64,000 bases of DNA from Mantamonas sphyraenae (taxonomy: Eukaryota > CRuMs > Mantamonadidae), in assembly GCA_026936335.1 (NCBI GenBank), contig JAPMXV010000043.1:434001-498000 (forward strand), given 5' to 3'. Both the position numbers and the translations under genes were made by a program. Every line of letters starts with the position of its first letter. The first letter of the stretch is position 1. This document shows positions 45,930 to 57,400 of the stretch, in pieces. The notes below the pieces were generated by a model. It was not told the DNA's origin. It made no database searches and saw only the letters and a program-made list of their open reading frames with translations.

Positions 45930-48900
45930 TCACGCAATTGCACTGGCCAGCTCGTGGCTGACAAACTCGTCTTCGCTGCGGATGCCGAGCTCGAGATGCA
46001 CGCCTCCGTTCTGCTGGTCGAGAATCAAGCGAGCGCGCACCAGCACGGCCACATTACCCACAAACAGGCCCGAAAGCAGCAGCACGTGCGCCGCCTTGCC
46101 GTTGTCCGCGTCCACCTTGTTGGTGTGGTCCACGGGCTCCATGCCGAGGAACGTGACGATCGAACTGATTGCCTCTTTCAGGCTCTTCATCGTCGCCAGG
46201 TAGAACGTCTCCACCACCTGGTTTTCCTCGCCCACTGTGTCCCACGCCGCCTTGAAGTTGGACACATACGTGCCCTGCATGTAGTCGCTTGTGCTCACCT
46301 CGACGGCCTCAAGCACAAACTCGTCTTCAAAGCCCTCCTCGCTCTCCACCTCGCCCGTCTCAGGGTCCACGTCCTTGACGTCGAAGCGCAGCAGACAGTC
46401 GAATGCTGTCACCGGGAACGTGCCTGCGGCACGCTCCATGGCCACAAAGCACACGCCTGGCGTGTCGTACGGCAGCTTGGCAAGCGGCACGCGCGCAACC
46501 TCCTCAAAGCCGCCTTCCACTCCCATCAGCTCGCTGTCCATCTTCACAGTCACCTTTTCCAGCAGCGCGTCCGGCAGTGTGTTGGTCACGTTGAACTGGA
46601 ACACGATGTGCTCGTCAAACACATGCTTCACGCACGTCACAGGGTATTCCGTCTCGGGCTCGCTCAGCTCCACCTCCTTTGACGAGCTGAAAAGCGGGCC
46701 GAATGACGCAAACTCTGGAATGCTCTTGAGCGACTCGGCGTAGAGTGACTCGCGCGCCACTGCGCCCGAGCTTCCTCCTGCGCCGCTGCTGCTTCCGCTT
46801 CCTCCGCCGCGTCCGCCGCCGCTGCTGCTGCTGCTGCTGCCTCCACGTGCACTGCCCCCCTTGGCCAGTGCCTCCTGCGCAAGCTCTGCGTCGATAGCGC
46901 GAACTGCACTCAGGTCAAACGCCTCTGTGGTGGGGTGCTGCAGGTATGTGCTCAGGGCCAACTCCAGGCCTTTCAGCGACGCAGGCAGCGTGTTGAGCAC
47001 CAGCTTCTCCTGCTCTTCCTGGGCCTGGTTGCTCAGCACGGACAGGTAGTATGCGGCACGGTCACGCACCTCGTCGTCCGAGTCCAGCAGCGAGCGCTGG
47101 AGCAGAACCACAATGGACGGCCGCAGTGTCTCCACCTGCACGCCAAACTTGGCCAGGGCTGTCACGGCGCTTGCGCGCACCGCGCTCTTTTCCAGAATCA
47201 CGCGGTTGTAGATGTATCGGATGTACTTGTGCGGCGCCGTCGTGGAAGGACCCACGCGACCCAGCAGGTTCAGGATGAACGTAGACAGGCTGGTAAACTC
47301 GCAATCCTCAATAAACTCGCACAGGTGCGACAGCGCCGTGTCCTTGCACTCCGGGATCGAGTCCATCAGGAAGCAAATTGTGTTGACAATCGCTCGCTTG
47401 TACTCAAACCCGCCCTCGTCACGCAGAGCAGACGACAGGAAGCTCAGCAGCGTTCTGTGCTTTTGGGGATACTTGAGGCACAGCGACTGGATGGCCTCCA
47501 CCACCAGGATCTTAAACTCGTCCGCGATCTCGCTCATAAAGTTGGAGATTTGCTTCATCAGGTGGTCGATCGACGCCTCCGAGCCCGTCTTGAGCAGCGT
47601 CGAGATGGCCAGCGTGGCAATGCTCCTGTTGGAATCCATAATTAGATTCTCCAGGTCCAGATTGCATGCACTCACGCTCAGCGCGTTGTTCTGCGCCACC
47701 GTGTTCAGCGTGCGCACCGCCGCGAACCGCAGCGTCGGCTTGGGAGACGACAGAAACAGCTGCAGTACAGTGATGGCTGGCGTCAGGTCGCGTGCAGAGA
47801 TGTTGGGCAGCGCACACATTGCGCGTGCAGCCTCGTAGATCACCATTTCCGAGCGGTTGCGCAGACACGACTCCAGGTATTCGTAAATTGCTCGCACCTC
47901 GCTGTACATGGTCCGAAAGTGGGGGGGGGACAGGTGGTGGTGGGGGAGAGAGACGTGGGTCAGTTGCGGCGCAATGGGCGTGCCTTGCGTGTGCTGTGCC
48001 CTGCGTGCACACACGGCGAGTCGTGGCGACAAATGCGCCAAAAATGCGCGGGGTGTGCTCTCTTTTTCGTCTCGCGCACGTTCTCAGAATGTGCGAGTTT
48101 TGGCTGTTGCACATGTCAAGTCATCACGAGGGCATCTTTGGCCCTACAATATGACTGGGGCGACAAAAAGAATTCATCACAGACGCGCGCGAGAGCGAAG
48201 AAAAGAGCGTGGGAGGGGAAAACCCAAAAGCAAAACTCACCTCGAGTCGCTGAGGCTGGGAATGACCTCCACTGCATAGCGGATGAGCAGACAGTGTGCA
48301 TATGGCGAACGGATGGTGTACTTGAGGTTGTTGACCAGCTTGGCAAGCGCCACCTTGTCGTGTTTCTTGATCTGAGAGGGCCGGAAACGAGCAGAGAGGG
48401 TCAGGAAAACGCCGAAACCCCGGCAGACACACGCCGCGCGCACACACGGGCCACACACGCACATACGCTCACCCACACACAACTCACCATCTTGAGCAGG
48501 CCCAGCGCGTGGTACTGCAACATGTCACTCTTGCTGACGACGGCCTCCTGGACTTCAGAGACCCAGCGGCGGATGACGTCGCTGTTTTCACGATGCAAGT
48601 GGACGGCGGTGACCACGGCCGCGCTGGCCACAAACGGGTCCTGGTTGACCACCCCCTGTTTGAGGTAGCGCTCCACGCCCGAAATCATGGAAGAGTCGAT
48701 AATTGTACAGAGGACTCGCATGGCATTGGCCTGATACAGCGTTTCCGAGCTTGCAATGTCTTTGCAGAGGGACGACGTGATGATCAGCGCGTCCTCCACC
48801 AGCGGCTGCAGCTCCTTCAGCACGAGATACACCATGCGCCGCAGCATAGGGTCCTTGGCCTGGAACAGCTTCGTGATGCCAAAGAACAGATTGGTCGCCT

Positions 48901-49090
48901 CGTTCGGCGTAAACTGCTGCGTGCCGCTGTGAATCACCCACAGGATCTTTACAAGCAGCGTCGAGCAGTCCCTCGGGCTGATCTGCTGCAGCGAGAACAC
49001 CTTGCTCTGCTGCAACACTGTGCCCTTGTCCAGCCCATGGAACGGAGACACATGGCCCTCCCCCTCAAAATGGTGTGAGGACGACGACAT
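45930..49090 (-). CDS. COPG: Coatomer subunit gamma (COPI)
   Basis: Exons 48488..49090, 48241..48371 and 45930..47901 (introns 116 and 339 nt) give 901 aa (human COPG1 874). Gamma-COP is in the AP-like subcomplex of COPI and binds Arf1, ArfGAP and cargo tails for Golgi-to-ER transport. The N-terminal HEAT-like trunk contains FTPNEATNLFFGITKLFQAK, YQANAMRVLCTIIDSSMISG and YLESCLRNRSEMVIYEAARA. A Gly/Ser hinge (about residues 560-605) precedes the appendage, which has FDEHIVFQFNVTNTLPDALL, PVTAFDCLLRFDVKDVDPET and the platform FLGMEPVDHTNKVD. Start ATG 49090 (MSSSSHHFEGEGH). The stop is followed at once by CTP synthase on the same strand. Confidence 0.95.
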
Positions 49091-49252
49091 TGGTGTGTGT
49101 GACGAAAGCTTGCGTCCGACGGGGCATCCCTCCAGCGTGTGACCTGACCCGTCCCGTTGCTGCCCACTTCCCCCCCTCCCCCTCCCCCGGTTCAGCAAGA
49201 TCCCCGGGCGTCCCTCTCCCAACGCAAAACACCAATACCGTCGAGCAGCAAC
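49091..49252. promoter_or_regulatory. Divergent intergenic region (COPG / NRK-like)
   Basis: 162 bp, the longest divergent gap in the window. A pyrimidine-rich tract on the plus strand (cttccccccctccccctccc, around 49168-49188) and a CCAAT-like accaata (about 49231-49237) lie upstream of the plus-strand ATG. I see no TATA box. Confidence 0.4.
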
Positions 49253-50224
49253 ATGTCGTCGTCGAGCACACTCGGAGCCGCACCCATTTCGCGGCCCATG
49301 GTGATTGGCGTGTGCGGGGCCACCAACTCGGGCAAAACCACGCTTACGCGCACTCTGTACACCCACTACCGCTCTTTGACACAGCACTTTGTCCTGTACA
49401 TAGACGACTACTTTGACGTCACGACGGTGCGCATGAACTGCGGCGACTGGGAGACCGCAGACAACATCGATTTGGAGCTGCTTGTGCAACAACTCACCGC
49501 ATGTATTTACCAACGTGACGCGGCCACTCAATTCAAGGGCCAACAGTCCATGGTGGTCAATTCCTGCTGCGACAAGAGCCTCTCCCTCCCGTCTCGGCTC
49601 GAGGCACAGACCCTGGCCACCCTGGCCACCCTGGCCTCCGACGATCTCCATGAACACGACAATGGCATGGAAACAGACACAGACACAGACTCGGACACTG
49701 CCGTCTCTGACGAGGCAGATGCAGATACAGACACAGAAGCAGACACCGACGCCCTCACCCTCGACGTGTCCCTGTCCTTGTCCCCATCGGGCAACTCCTC
49801 CTCCTCCTCCTCCTCTGCACCCGCCGGTGTCCAACACACCTCATCGTCCGCTTCTTTTGGCCCTCAGCCCTCGCAATCGTTGAGCAACGGCCTGCCGTCC
49901 AACAGCATCCTCTTTGTCGAGGGCTTTGTCCTCTTCCACTTTCCCGAGGTGCGCCAGCTGCTCGACCACATGCTCTACATCGACGTCACAAAGGACACGT
50001 GTCGCCTGCGTCGCTATGGGGCCCAGCCCACGCGCAGTCAGCTCGACTACTTCGACTCCTGCATCTGGCCCGCTCACCTTGCCGCAAACAACATGCAGGA
50101 GTTGAAGAAAGACCCTCGTCTCGTCATCATCAACGGTCAACAGAGCAAACAGGAGGTTGCCGAGCAGACAATGGCGCTCATCGACGGCTGGCTCCAGGAA
50201 AGGGAAGCCGGCAGCAGCCTGTGA
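49253..50224 (+). CDS. NMRK: Nicotinamide riboside kinase-like P-loop kinase
   Basis: 323 aa, single exon. NRKs phosphorylate nicotinamide riboside to NMN in NAD salvage and belong to the uridine-kinase-like P-loop family. The Walker A loop is GATNSGKTT at residues 22-30. It is followed by VLYIDDYFD, whose Asp pair would bind substrate and Mg, then ILFVEGFVLFHFPEV. A lid and base-binding segment, CRLRRYGAQPTRSQLDYFDS, runs into CIWPAHLAANNMQELKKDP; this is the NRK pattern (RRSTRVYQPPDSPGYFDGHVWP in human NMRK1). About 110 residues of Ser, Asp and Thr repeats are inserted between the N-terminal and VEGF parts (about 90-205). A uridine kinase is the main alternative. Confidence 0.8.
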   Translation: MSSSSTLGAAPISRPMVIGVCGATNSGKTTLTRTLYTHYRSLTQHFVLYIDDYFDVTTVRMNCGDWETADNIDLELLVQQLTACIYQRDAATQFKGQQSMVVNSCCDKSLSLPSRLEAQTLATLATLASDDLHEHDNGMETDTDTDSDTAVSDEADADTDTEADTDALTLDVSLSLSPSGNSSSSSSSAPAGVQHTSSSASFGPQPSQSLSNGLPSNSILFVEGFVLFHFPEVRQLLDHMLYIDVTKDTCRLRRYGAQPTRSQLDYFDSCIWPAHLAANNMQELKKDPRLVIINGQQSKQEVAEQTMALIDGWLQEREAGSSL

Positions 50225-50270
50225 AAAACCCGCCGCGCCGCCGCACAAAAACAATCCTCGCCACACCGGA

Positions 50271-51440
50271 ATGAAGCTTTCCCTTCTCACCATCAGCCTG
50301 ACGCTGTGTGTGGCCACCGTCCTTGTGTGCAGCCACACTGTCCACGCCGAGGACGACCCGCTGGCCGAAAGCCGCGCCCTGTTTGCTCAGTGGAAGATGG
50401 TCCACGAGCGCAGCTACGCCTCCCATGCCGAGGAGCACATGCGCCTGCGCATCTTTCACGCCAACCGCGCCCTGGTCGCCGAACTCAACGCCGACCACAC
50501 CACCGGTGCCACCAACGGCATCTGGGGTCCCTTCATGGACATGAGTCCACGCGAGTTTTCCGAAACTGTGCTCATGCGCAAGCACCGCGCAGGCCACCCA
50601 GACAACGCCTTCCGCATCATTGGCGACGACGCAGCCGACGCCACCGATGCCGCCCTGGCCGGTGATTTGCCCGAGCACTTTGATTGGACGTCGCACAGCC
50701 CGTCGCCCGTCTCACCCATCAGCAACCAGGGCAGCGCCGGCTCCTGCTGGGCCTTTTCCACCAAAGAGGCCATCGAAGGAGCATGGGCCATGAAGCACCA
50801 GCAGAACGCCCTCTCCCTGTCTGCCGAGGCTGTCGTGGAGTGCTCCCACGCAAACTGCGGCGTCTTTGGCGGCTACCCGTCCCGCGCCTACGTCGACGTC
50901 ATTGCCATGGGTGGCCTGCCCCTGGAGAAGGACTACCCGTACTGCTCCGGTGGCGGCACCAAGGACGTGCCCGCCTGCTATCCGTGCATGAGCAACAACA
51001 CGGGCGTCAACGGCCTGCCCAGGATTCAGTGCGGCCCTGGCCCGGATTACTGCAAGCGCCAGTGCCCACTGGGAACCAACAGCACCTCCTGGTCCGTCGC
51101 TGCCAAGATTTCCTCCTGGAGTGCAATCAGCACCAACGAGACCACCATCCAGTCCGAGCTCATGCAACGCGGGCCGCTTTCCACCCTCCTCGATGCAGAG
51201 ATGCTGCAGTTCTACCACCACGGTGTGTTTGAACCCCACAGCTGCAACTCCAAGGATCTGGACCACGCCGTCCTCATCGTCGGCTGGGGCGTGGACAAGA
51301 CTATTTTCGGCGACGAGAAGCCCTACTGGATCATCAAGAACAGCTGGGGCACCAAGTGGGGCCTGGATGGTTTCTTCTGGATTCGACGCAACAAGGGCAT
51401 GTGTGGCATCAACACCACCGTCACTGCAGCCAACGTTTGA
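50271..51440 (+). CDS. Papain-family cysteine protease (cathepsin type)
   Basis: 389 aa, single exon, ATG 50271, 46 bp after the NRK-like stop. A signal peptide (about 1-26) is followed by an I29-type inhibitory propeptide (ALFAQWKMVHERSYASHAEE, then RLRIFHANRALVAELN). The mature enzyme begins near LPEHFDWTSHSP. The active site is complete: Gln153 in SNQGSAGSCWAFS with Cys159, His332 in LDHAVLIVGWG and Asn357 in IIKNSWGTKWG. Cys pairs include CSHANCG. It should be a secreted or lysosomal endopeptidase processed from a zymogen. Beyond C1A papain family (cathepsin L/F-like propeptide) I would not subclassify it. It converges on the WD40 gene with 23 bp between stops. Confidence 0.95.
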   Translation: MKLSLLTISLTLCVATVLVCSHTVHAEDDPLAESRALFAQWKMVHERSYASHAEEHMRLRIFHANRALVAELNADHTTGATNGIWGPFMDMSPREFSETVLMRKHRAGHPDNAFRIIGDDAADATDAALAGDLPEHFDWTSHSPSPVSPISNQGSAGSCWAFSTKEAIEGAWAMKHQQNALSLSAEAVVECSHANCGVFGGYPSRAYVDVIAMGGLPLEKDYPYCSGGGTKDVPACYPCMSNNTGVNGLPRIQCGPGPDYCKRQCPLGTNSTSWSVAAKISSWSAISTNETTIQSELMQRGPLSTLLDAEMLQFYHHGVFEPHSCNSKDLDHAVLIVGWGVDKTIFGDEKPYWIIKNSWGTKWGLDGFFWIRRNKGMCGINTTVTAANV

Positions 51441-51463
51441 CCAATGCAAATGCATTCCCCCTT

Positions 51464-54400
51464 TCACCTCCTCGTTCCGCCCTGACCTCCCAGCTCGGGC
51501 AGCTTGCGGTTCGGATTCAACGTCCCTCGCATGCTTAGCGTTCCACTGCCGCCTCCACTGTTGCTGTTGGCCGCCACAGGCGATCCTTGCACAGTCCAGG
51601 CGCTCGCACTCCCTTTGCGCTGCCGCTCCGTCGACGCCCCCAAGATGCTCCGACGCGTCTGCATGGTCCGGAACGATTGGTTCTTGGGCGTGCTCACCGT
51701 TGCACTGGCCTTGTCTTTGCGCATGCTGAGTGCGTATGCCTCCTGCATGGACGATGACCGCCGTGCCACGCTGTTGCTTGCAAAGTACTCTCGCACAAGT
51801 TCTCCATCCATCGTACGCAGCCCCATACCGCGCAATCCTTCTTCCGCCTCGTCTCCTTCCCCACCGCCCTGGCCACGCACACTCCGCGGCGACCGTCCGC
51901 GCCCGTGTCCGCTCCCCGTCCGTGGTTTCATCGGCGTGTGTGCACTCGGGACGCTGCTGTGTCCCTGTCCACCCACTCCTTTGTGCCCCGTGCCTGCAAC
52001 TGAAAACTCAATCACTGCCTCGTTTGGTCCCTTTTGCATGCCACTTAGAGCCACATGCTCCATCCCACGCCTCGTGTCCCGCTCACTCTCCCGTCGTCGT
52101 TGCTGCAACGCCGCACGCTGTCGCCTCAGCTCCATCAGCGACGCCTTCATCTCCTCTTCCGTCATTCCATCCTCGCTGTCACTCTCACTGCTACTGCTGC
52201 TGCTACTGCTGCTGCTACTGCTCGACGATCCACTGCTGCTCGACCCACTCATTGCCGCCGCTGCACCCTCGTCCACATACTCGTTCGGCACCGCACCACC
52301 CATCCCTCGCTTCATCCTCTTCTTGCGCAATCGTCGCAACTGTGCTGCCTGCCGCTCCAGCTCCAAGCGCTCCATGTCAAACCCTGCTGCCGGTCCTCCG
52401 CTCGATCGCCGTCCCTCCACCGTAAGTGTGCTGTGTGCTCCTCCACCACCATTTGCCAATGACCGTGCCATGCCCGTCAGCGAGCCTCGCAGACGTCCTC
52501 CACGTCGCCCTGTGCTCATACTGCGCACAAATCGGTTGGACGGACGCCTCGCTCCTTGGTGCCCCTCTTCGCCACTCACACGCAGCTGAGCCTCCTCCAA
52601 CTGCGCGTACGCGTCTGCATCCATCGGATTCACCTTTCCGCGTTGCTGTTCCTCCAGCGACGGCGACGATTGCATCACCACGTGACCGCTGCGGTAGTAT
52701 GCGTCTTCAAACTGCTTCCTCTCCATCGCATGCTGCCGCGCCAGCTGTGTGCCCTGCGTCAGTGATGTCTTGCGCACGCGCCCACGGCCGGATCCTCCTC
52801 CGTCGCTTCCACCGCTGTCTTCGCCCCCACTCAGGCTTCCGCCGCCGCCGCCGCCACCACGGTTTCCCTGTCGTAGGTAGTACAGCTTTGCTTGCAAGTC
52901 CGGTTCGTTGCGAATCATCTTGCGCACATTGCGCCACTCTGACGACCGTTGTGACAGGCCGTACAAGCCCATCGGATCCACCGTCTTGGTCAACCGGTAT
53001 CCTGAGCCGTCTTCGCGTCGCTGCTTGCTCACCACCACCAGCCGTCCAAACTCGTCCACTGCAATCCGAGACTGCTGCTGCTGCGACACTCCCCCTTCGC
53101 CCCCGCTGCTTGCCGACCCTCGTGACCCAGGACGCACACGCACTCGCCCACGATCCACTTTGCTCCCACTGCTTTGCATCCCTCGTCCCTGCAGCCCGTC
53201 CCTTCCTTCCATCCCTTCCTCCTCCGCCACGTAGCTGTTGCTGCGGTACGTCGTGCCGTATCGAGACGCATATTCTCGATCCGACACATGTCGACGTCCG
53301 CGCCCACCGCCACCGCCACCACGCCCTCGCCCTCCGCGCCTACCCACCCTCACTTCCCTCTCCTCGCTCACGTCAACCTCATCTGCAAACTTGACGCTGT
53401 GTTGGCTCGCATGACGTCGCATTCTCTCGTTGTTCGGCGACCCTGCGCTGCGCACCGCACTCCGCAGCGGCCTTCCTTCCGCTTCGCTGCCACTGCTGCC
53501 ACTGCTGCTACTGCCAAACATGAGCTCCCCACGCGATCGCGACCTTGAGCGAGACCGGGATCGAGCGCGCTCTTCCAACTCGACCTGTGATGCACGCGAC
53601 GACGCACGTCGCTCCTCACGCACGCGCGCACGCTCCTCCGTGGCCAGATAGATCTCCATCGGCGACGTTGAACGTGCGCCGTGCCATCGCAGCACGCCAT
53701 TCGGCGACGACGGATGCCGAGCGTACCCTTGCTGCGACGATGGCCGTCCATACAACTCCGCCTGCATGTCCATCACTTCCTGCATGCGCGGCATGGAGCT
53801 CATACTGCGTGCAGTCCTCATTGCTCGCCCCATTCCCGTCGCCTGTCCCCCGTGCCGCGCTTCCCACTCCTCCATCAGCTCCTTCGCGCTGTTCCCTTTC
53901 ACTCTGTCGTCCCACAGCACACGCTGCTGTTGGCTTTGTCCCTGCCTCACTCTGCGTGGTGATACGTCTTCGCTCTCGTCGGCTGCATCCATGTCGTCGT
54001 CGACAACCATGGACGCCTCACGACGTCGCCGGCGACGCCGCTTCCGCTTCTTCTTCCTGCCCTTCTTTGGTTCCACGTCGCCCAATCCACGACGGCGCAG
54101 ACCGCGGTGCATGTCACTCGACGCCGTCGACTGAGCGTAGCTGGGTCCCGCTGCCCGTCGCCGTGAGTCTCCTCGCGATGGCAGCCCACGATGAAGCCTG
54201 CCGTTTGCGTCCTCCTTGGCTGCATTCGCCGCCTCATCTTCTTCCCGTTGCAGCATCATCTTGTCCAGCGTGTCCTGCAACGAGTCGCCTGGTTCAACCA
54301 CCACGTGCACACGCCTCTTTCCCGCATCTGCGTCTTCCTCCTCTCCATCGCCTTCCTCCATCCCAGCCATCCCCATCGGCGTCGACTGTCTGCGTTTGCC

Positions 54401-57400
54401 CTCGTCTCCATCTGCGTTTCCCTCCCACTTGCCGCTCATCACCATTTCCAGTGCACTCATCCCGCCTTCCTCCCCGTCACGGCGGAGACTTGCGGCTCGT
54501 GCACGCCGCTGTGCCAATCGCAATTGGTTCAGCCGCTCTCGTGCTGCTTCCTCTTGCTTCGACCGCCGTGAAGCCTCATCTGCGCTCGCCTCGCCCTCTC
54601 CCCTCACCTCTCCTTCCAGCTGCATCTGCAACGCCGCCAGTTCCGCCAGTTCCTTCTCATCCAAACCAGCCGCAGGCGCATCGTCGTCCAATGCCCCGCC
54701 AAGCGTGCCACCTGTTTCTTCTCCTTCCCGCTTGCTCCCTCCTGTCTTGCCTGCCTTTGCCTTTTGCTTTTGCTGGATGAATCCGGGCAGTTGCAGCGCA
54801 AACTCCTTCTCATCCACCACCTGCCCAGGTGGACGCTCCCCCATGGCCTTGGGTACATCTGGCAGCGAAAGGTCGCGTTCGCCACCCCGCTTTCCCGCAC
54901 TCGCCACCGGCGCATGTTTCGCCAGATCGTTCTCGAATTTGGATACCATCTCGTACCCCTCACTGCCATCGTAGTACTTGCTCACCTCCTCCTTCACGGT
55001 CTCCAACCTCTCCTCCTCCTCAAACTTGCGCGCCTTGGCCTTCCGTTCCGCCTCTCGTCGCGTCAGTCGCGACTTTGGCGACAGCGACTCGTCGTCGTCC
55101 GTCGAGAGGCCATCTTCGTCGCTGCTCAGCCCCTCCACGTCTCCCAGCTGCCTGGCCCGCGCTGCGGCCTCACGTTCTTCCAATTCCTTGATGCGCTTCT
55201 TCTCGGCTAGCCGCTGCTGGTACTCTTCCAGCATCTTCTTGCGGATTGCCTTCATCTCTTCCGTCGCTTTGATTTCCTCCTGCAGCTTGGCCATCTCGCG
55301 CTGCTCCCGCTTCATCTGGAATGTCAGGCGGTGACGCATGCGCAGCAGGTCGTCGTTCACCTTGCCCTCGTCGTCATCGTTGCCCGACTTGGCCTTGCTC
55401 CTCTGTGCACGTCCATATGCCGTCACAGGCCGCATCAGCTCCTCCACATCGTCCACCACCTCGATACGCGCTTCTTGTCGCTGGTCCACCTCGTTGATAA
55501 ACTTGTTCTCCCGCACCACGCCCATGCGCCTTGTGCGCCCGTACAGCGACGCGGGAAGGTACTTTGCGCCGTGGATCACAAACACATCGTAGCCAATGCC
55601 CACTGCCACGTCTCCCAGTGGCGACACAAATGTTGCCGACGTGCAAGGCTCGTCCAGCACAATGTCTCGCACCAGGTTGCCCTCGTTGTTCCAAAACTTG
55701 ATCGTGCCATCCTTGCTCGCTGTCATGAACAGCGACAGCTCGGGCAGGTATTCTACAGAGTGCACCAAGCCGTGGTGGTCCCGTTCCACCTCGATGACCT
55801 CGCCGTCCACTGTGTACATCTCGAGTGCTCCGTCGCTGCGTCCGCACATAATGTGTCCCCGCTGCAGGCACAACGCTGTGTACGTCACCTCTTGGTTCTT
55901 CATCACGTCGCGCTGGCCCACTCGGATGGTGTTGACCAGGCGCCACGTCAGCAGGTCGTAGATGCGCAGGTACGAGGCGCCCGCCTTGTTGATGCTTCGG
56001 CTGTAGCAAAGGAACCAGTCGTGTGTGCTGTCGTAGCACACTTTTTCCACGGCCACGCCTCGCTCCAGCTCCAAGACATTGTACGGCACCCCTTGTTCGT
56101 ACCGATGCATGTCCCACAGCAGCAGCTCGCCCAGCCGCGTGCCCACGAGCAGCAAATCCCACGGTTCGCCCACGTCGAGCACGTGCTCGTAGGTCTCTCC
56201 ACACGGAGGCGGAAGTGATGTCTCGATGAGCATCATGCACGTCACGTGGTCGTGCTGGTTGGTCACCAGCGAATGGCGCCCTAACCGCTTCATCGGCTGC
56301 TTCAGTGCGTCAAACACATACACTTGGTTGTTCTGCATCAACGTGAACATCCGGTTTGTCTGGGGGCTGTGCACAAGCTCCAGCACCTCCATTTGCATGG
56401 GTAGGATGGTGCTGAGCACGCGTCCGTCCACCCCGCTCAGCAGGCACACGCTCGAATCCTCTGCAAGGGTCACCAGACGCGACACCTCGTTCACAGGCTC
56501 ACTCAGGCTCACCTTTGTGATCTTGGCTCGCGAGGAGCTGAAGAACGACGGCACTCTGTTCAAGTGCCACAGTTCCACACGATCGCGGCCCTGCAATGCC
56601 ATGTGCGCGCTGTTTGCGCCCAGAATCTCCATGCCATACAGCGGCATGCCCACGTTGCAGCGGTACACCTCGCGAGACGTGTCTACGTGCCACACACGCA
56701 CCGTGCTGTCCTCGCTGGCGCTGAGAAGCAGCCCAAGCTCCGGGTGTTGGCCCACTGCGTGCACTGGCGCCGTGTGGCCCGAAAACAGGCCCACTTGGAA
56801 AAAGTTGGCGTCCCACAGGCAGATGGTGCTGTCCTTTGACGCCGTGATGTAGTAGCCGTAGCGCTGGTGGAACTTGAAAACCGTGATTGTCAGCGAGTGC
56901 AGGTGGTGGATCGTTTGCCGGAATTCGTAGTTGTGGCAGTTGTACACATGCACCAAATTGTCCACGACCGCATACAGCATCTGATGTTGCTCGTGCAGAA
57001 ATAAAATGGTCACCCAGTGTTCGCGCGGGTTGTCGATGCCCCCTTCCCCGCTTCCGTGGATTTCCACGCGGTGCAACAGCTCCAACGACACCTTGTGCGT
57101 GCTCTCTTGCAGTTGACGCGCGTCGGACACTTCCACGTGGAAACGCCACACCATCACGTCTGTGGATCCCGTGATCAGCTCGCTCTTTTCCGCGTTGAAG
57201 GCGATGCTCACCGCGCCTGGGTGTTCGTAGTGCTTGTTGTCCAGCGAGCGCAGCAGACGCCAGTTGTTGTCGTACGTCTGGATCAAGCTGTTGTGTGTGA
57301 TCACAAAGTACAAATCCAGCGTCGGTTCGTGGTGCACACACCGGAAGCTTGGCGTAAAAATGTACGAGTTGATGTCTTCCGTTTCGTCAACACCGAGTTC

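Noticed and set aside
46795-46860. Gly/Ser codon repeats in COPG as a microsatellite or mobile element
   Set aside because: They encode the expected flexible hinge before the appendage domain.
53520-53560. Arg-Ser run in the WD40 giant as evidence for a splicing SR protein
   Set aside because: Short run inside a long disordered tail with no RNA-recognition domain.
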